This document shows positions 5,795 to 7,949 of a stretch of 7,949 bases of DNA, piece by piece; the first letter of the stretch is position 1, and each line of letters starts with the position of its first letter. This DNA is from an uncultured Porphyromonas sp. GTDB lineage: Bacteria > Bacteroidota > Bacteroidia > Bacteroidales > Porphyromonadaceae. A program made the translations under genes and the position numbers. Under the pieces are notes generated by a model. It did no database searches. It was not told the origin of the DNA and saw only the letters and a program-made list of their open reading frames with translations. The stretch spans positions 1-7,949 of the forward strand of contig CAMPUN010000039.1 of NCBI GenBank assembly GCA_946997275.1, read 5' to 3'.

Positions 5795-7294
5795 ATGAAG
5801 ACAAGACTACTTCATGTGACAATCGTCACGCTATTACTCTCGCTGACCGCACTAACCAGCCGTGCGCAGACGATGTACAAGCTCTATGTCGCAGGTGTAC
5901 AGGTCACCTCTGACAATTGTGCAGACCTCTCTGCCATAGAGGGCGTGACGGGCAAAGCAAGCTACAATCCTGAGAGCAACACCCTAACACTCGATGGAGC
6001 AACCATCCTCAACGCAAAGGCTGAGAACGGCTGGGGTAGCGCTCGTGGACTCTACAACATGACCAAAGGGCTGACCATCAGCCTCATCGGAGAGAACAGT
6101 ATAACCGCCCAGCAGAGCGGTGGCATAGCCAATGGAGAGAGCATTACCATCACAGGCGAGGGCAGCCTCAAGGTTACGGGCACCTCTACGGGCAAGGAGT
6201 CCTATCGCTACGGAATCCTAAATATGGGTAAGATAACCGTACGCGACTGCTCCCTCGAGGTCAAGGGCGCCCTGTACGGGATCAAGAGTGGCAAGTGGGC
6301 CTTTGAGAACTGTAGCGTACGCACCCAGGGAGGAGTCGATGGAGGTAGCTTTGGATCATTAGACGCAGAGCCCACCTTCACCAAATGCGCTATCACAGCC
6401 CCCAGCAACACCAAGTGGGTCAAAAACAAGAGCGACCTCTACAACCTCTGTGACGCAGAGGGCAAGGTAGTCACCGACCTAGTCACCATCACGAAAGAAA
6501 AAGAGCTAGAGATGTACAAGCTCTATGTCGCAGGTGTACAGGTCACCTCTGACAACTGTGCAGACCTCTCTGCCATAGAGGGCGTGACGGGCAAAGCAAG
6601 CTATGATCCTGAGAGCAACACCCTAACACTCGATGGAGCAACCATCCTCAACGCAAAAGCTGAGAACGGCTGGGGTAGCGCTCGTGGACTCTACAACATG
6701 ACCAAAGGGCTGACCATCAGCCTCATCGGAGAGAACAGTATAACCGCCCAGCAGAGCGGTGGCATAGCCAATGGAGAGAGCATTACCATCACAGGCGAGG
6801 GCAGCCTCAAGGTTACGGGCACCTCTACGGGCAAGGAGTCCTATCGCTACGGAATCCTAAATATGGGTAAGATAACCGTACGCGACTGCTCCCTCGAGGT
6901 CAAGGGCGCCCTGTACGGGATCAAGAGTGGCAAGTGGGCCTTTGAGAACTGTAGCGTACGCACCCAGGGAGGAGTCGATGGAGGTAGCTTTGGATCATTA
7001 GACGCAGAGCCCACCTTCACCAAATGCGCTATCACAGCCCCCAGCAACACCAAGTGGGTCAAAAACAAGAGCGACCTCTACAACCTCTGTGACGCAGAGG
7101 GCAAGGCAGTCACCGACCTAGTTACCATCACGCGAGACAAGGACAATGCCATTGAGCCTATTACCCCTACTCAGTCCGCAGAGAGTTCTGGTGTTTATAA
7201 CCTCCAAGGCATACGCATCTCAGACGATCTGCAGGATCTACCCGATGGCATCTACATCGTCAATGGAGCAAAGGTGATCGTTCTCAACCGTTAG
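5795..7294 (+). CDS. Secreted protein with two near-identical beta-helix-like repeats and a Bacteroidetes C-terminal tail
   Basis: Function is not known. A signal peptide (MKTRLLHVTIVTLLLSLTALTSRA, cleavage probable before Gln25) predicts export and supports the ATG at 5795. Two copies of one 207-residue unit follow (residues 27-233 and 240-446), joined by KEKELE. The copies differ at only two residues: Asn to Asp in SYNPESN, and Val to Ala in EGKVVTD. Each starts MYKLYVAGVQVTSDNCADL and runs through short strands of the type 'LTLDGATI', 'ISLIGENSITA', 'ITITGEGSLKVTG', 'ITVRDCSLEVKG' and 'FENCSVRT', the rhythm of a right-handed beta-helix with regularly placed Cys and Asn. Five Cys recur per copy. 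The tail (466-499, GVYNLQGIRIS then LPDGIYIVNGAKVIVLNR) resembles C-terminal regions of secreted Bacteroidetes proteins, including type IX secretion signals, but is short. A surface or secreted binding protein is likely. The next downstream signal is a strong terminator, so it is not cotranscribed with the peptidase gene. Confidence 0.88.
   Translation: MKTRLLHVTIVTLLLSLTALTSRAQTMYKLYVAGVQVTSDNCADLSAIEGVTGKASYNPESNTLTLDGATILNAKAENGWGSARGLYNMTKGLTISLIGENSITAQQSGGIANGESITITGEGSLKVTGTSTGKESYRYGILNMGKITVRDCSLEVKGALYGIKSGKWAFENCSVRTQGGVDGGSFGSLDAEPTFTKCAITAPSNTKWVKNKSDLYNLCDAEGKVVTDLVTITKEKELEMYKLYVAGVQVTSDNCADLSAIEGVTGKASYDPESNTLTLDGATILNAKAENGWGSARGLYNMTKGLTISLIGENSITAQQSGGIANGESITITGEGSLKVTGTSTGKESYRYGILNMGKITVRDCSLEVKGALYGIKSGKWAFENCSVRTQGGVDGGSFGSLDAEPTFTKCAITAPSNTKWVKNKSDLYNLCDAEGKAVTDLVTITRDKDNAIEPITPTQSAESSGVYNLQGIRISDDLQDLPDGIYIVNGAKVIVLNR
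5873..6493 (+). repeat. Intragenic direct repeat, copy 1
   Basis: This 621-bp segment is repeated in frame 639 bases downstream (6512-7132). Identity starts exactly at the ATG of MYKLYV and ends after the codons for VTIT. I count 6 differences against copy 2, at 5917, 5965, 5966, 6019, 6468 and 6484. Two of them change an amino acid. Confidence 0.97.
6512..7132 (+). repeat. Intragenic direct repeat, copy 2
   Basis: Second copy of the 621-bp unit, about 99% identical to 5873-6493. The matching differences lie at 6556, 6604, 6605, 6658, 7107 and 7123. The 448 bases 6659-7106 are identical to 6020-6467. The sequence then diverges into the coding region of the unique C-terminal tail. Confidence 0.97.
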
Positions 7295-7307
7295 CTCTCC
7301 AATTATA

Positions 7308-7332
7308 GTCTGACACAGCATGACCGTCAGAC
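7308..7332 (+). other. Perfect 7-bp hairpin before the terminator
   Basis: GTCTGAC (7308-7314) and GTCAGAC (7326-7332) form a perfect stem around an 11-base loop, 13 bases after the stop of the repeat protein. It has no T-tract. It may protect the mRNA 3' end or assist the terminator immediately downstream. Confidence 0.55.
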
Positions 7333-7343
7333 TGATCCTAGTC

Positions 7344-7382
7344 ATCTCCGAGGGAAACTCAGTCCCTCGGGGATGCTTTTTT
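7344..7382 (+). terminator. Strong intrinsic terminator after the repeat-protein gene
   Basis: ATCTCCGAGGGA (7344-7355) pairs with TCCCTCGGGGAT (7363-7374), 12 pairs including one G-U, around the loop AACTCAG. GC and six T (7377-7382) follow. This is the clearest terminator in the window and is effective only for plus-strand transcription. Confidence 0.93.
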
Positions 7383-7671
7383 CATTGCGCTCAAATGTGT
7401 CCGAGGCATGATTAAGAGACATCTACCTCGACCTCTGATGTTACGTTGATCGACAGTGCAAAGCTAATGTAGCGCGCAGCGAGGGGTACACTCCGGTGCA
7501 CGCACCGTCAGTCTACCGCTTGCATGAGTCTCATCAATTTATCTGGAGGCGTGGTACATCAAAGAGGGCAGATCTGTGAGCGCAACGCCCATAGCCTAAG
7601 TATTACAGCCCGCGTCTAACGTCCATTACACGACACCTCCGTAAAACTTGGACTATTACGGCGGAGGATCC
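7383..7671. other. Non-coding stretch without a recognised gene
   Basis: No convincing reading frame, tRNA, rRNA or mobile-element end is seen in these 289 bases. Contents noted are a possible reverse-strand -7 box at 7459-7466, a short inverted repeat CGGTGC/GCACCG (7494-7507, spacer 2) and a hairpin near 7636-7667. It may hold a small RNA or decayed sequence, but neither can be shown by eye. Confidence 0.5.
7459..7466 (-). promoter_or_regulatory. Possible reverse-strand -7 promoter element
   Basis: Read on the minus strand this is TAGCTTTG followed by CA, a full match to TAnnTTTG. There is no clear TTTG at the expected -33 distance. A transcript would start near 7452 and run towards the 3' end of the repeat-protein gene, antisense to its terminator. 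No real minus-strand gene lies downstream; only a 26-codon frame at 7422-7342 is open. Confidence 0.35.
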
Positions 7672-7678
7672 TTTTATC
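7636..7678 (+). terminator. Possible terminator upstream of the peptidase promoter
   Basis: CCTCCG (7636-7641) pairs with CGGAGG (7662-7667), and TAA (7642-7644) can pair with TTA (7656-7658) across a small bulge. The tail ATCCTTTTATC follows. The stem is short and the loop long, so it is weaker than the terminators at 4392 and 7344. It could end an unseen small RNA or insulate the next promoter. Confidence 0.4.
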
Positions 7679-7702
7679 TCCAGTTTTTTATTTGTATCTT
7701 TG
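7672..7702 (+). promoter_or_regulatory. Bacteroidetes sigma-A type promoter for the C1 peptidase gene
   Basis: TATCTTTG at 7695-7702 matches TAnnTTTG exactly. The -33 region is T-rich (TTTT at 7672-7675, 19 bases upstream) rather than a clean TTTG. Predicted start is near 7709, giving a leader of about 56 bases. A small hairpin, CGGTC/GACCG (7706-7720), lies at the predicted start point. Confidence 0.7.
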
Positions 7703-7764
7703 TGACGGTCTTCACGACCGCTTCACTGACAATTCATTTTCTAACTATAAAACAGGAATAAGCT

Positions 7765-7949
7765 ATGAGAAAACTCTCTCTACTCCTCCTCACACTCCTC
7801 TCTGGTCTCGTTATGGTGGCACAGACACCCAAGACAGACAGCGAGAGCAATGAGTTTACCATTATCAAGCAACTACCCATCACCTCCATCAAGGATCAGG
7901 CAAACAGTGGTACCTGCTGGTCTTACTCTACGACTGGCTTCCTCGAGTC
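7765..7949 (+). CDS. Secreted papain-like C1 peptidase (aminopeptidase C type), 3' end missing
   Basis: Cysteine peptidase of the C1 family, probably the bleomycin hydrolase/aminopeptidase C (C1B) branch that is common as an exported enzyme in Bacteroidales; it would digest peptides in the periplasm or outside the cell. Only 61 codons are in the window. ATG 7765 opens a signal peptide, MRKLSLLLLTLLSGLVMVA, with cleavage likely before Gln20. The mature start leads to LPITSIKDQANSGTCWSYST. Gln45 would be the oxyanion-hole residue and Cys51 the nucleophile, in the family pattern K-D-Q-x-x-x-G-T-C-W-S. Tyr54 replaces the more usual Phe in CWSF. The His and Asn of the triad lie beyond the window. 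The gene has its own promoter and follows the terminator of the repeat-protein gene. The subfamily cannot be settled from this fragment. Confidence 0.87.
   Translation, partial: MRKLSLLLLTLLSGLVMVAQTPKTDSESNEFTIIKQLPITSIKDQANSGTCWSYSTTGFLE

Noticed and set aside
5785..5913. 42-codon frame starting at ATG 5785
   Set aside because: It overlaps the signal peptide of the repeat protein out of frame and its product has no recognisable feature. It is kept only as a possible decoy start.
6208..7068. Two identical 73-residue minus-strand frames, 6208-6429 and 6847-7068
   Set aside because: They are antisense shadows of the duplicated plus-strand repeat. Their identity only reflects the DNA duplication.
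5873..7294. ATG 5873 as start of the repeat protein
   Set aside because: Starting there would remove a clear signal peptide, and the same Met recurs inside the protein at 6512 as part of the repeat unit.
7494..7507. Inverted repeat CGGTGC-AC-GCACCG as a terminator or binding site
   Set aside because: The two-base spacer cannot form a stable RNA hairpin and no T-tract follows. It might be an operator, but nothing supports that.
7383..7680. Insertion-sequence remnant or tRNA in the long gene-free stretch
   Set aside because: No paired terminal inverted repeats, target duplication, transposase fragment or tRNA T-loop signature was found by eye.

Overview
The window looks like chromosome of a Bacteroidales bacterium, most likely Porphyromonas or a close relative. 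The evidence is: TAnnTTTG-type -7 promoter elements (the Bacteroidetes sigma-A signature) and no usual Shine-Dalgarno sites before most genes; secreted proteins whose signal peptides end just before Gln; a short-linker surface lipoprotein; and a C-terminal 'VYNLQG...GIYIVNG' tail typical of secreted Bacteroidetes proteins. Genus assignment is inference. All genes lie on the plus strand.

Bases 1-4447 are conserved housekeeping DNA. The 3' part of ftsK (DNA translocase) is followed by a LolA-like lipoprotein carrier, panD (aspartate 1-decarboxylase) and ffh (signal recognition particle GTPase). Gaps are 18, 26 and 21 bases and the first terminator comes after ffh, so these are probably one transcription unit. 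ftsK-lolA adjacency also occurs in E. coli; panD and ffh here link cofactor supply and membrane protein targeting to that pair.

Bases 4448-7382 are an accessory surface region. A Bacteroidetes promoter and a short CAAA tandem repeat precede a lipoprotein with an N-terminal Ig-like region and a C-terminal region resembling the FISUMP/DUF1566 type. After its terminator comes a structured leader and a secreted protein made almost wholly of two near-identical 207-residue beta-helix-like repeats (621 bp each, period 639 bp, 6 base differences) with a Bacteroidetes C-terminal tail. It ends in a strong intrinsic terminator.

Bases 7383-7764 have no supported gene. They hold a possible reverse-strand promoter, a second hairpin with a T-rich tail and a forward promoter. 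This promoter drives the last gene, a secreted papain-like (C1) peptidase cut off by the window end just after its catalytic cysteine.

I see no phage, transposase, CRISPR array, toxin-antitoxin or defence system. The most unusual element is the recent in-frame duplication in the repeat protein. No new multi-gene system can be claimed from this window.
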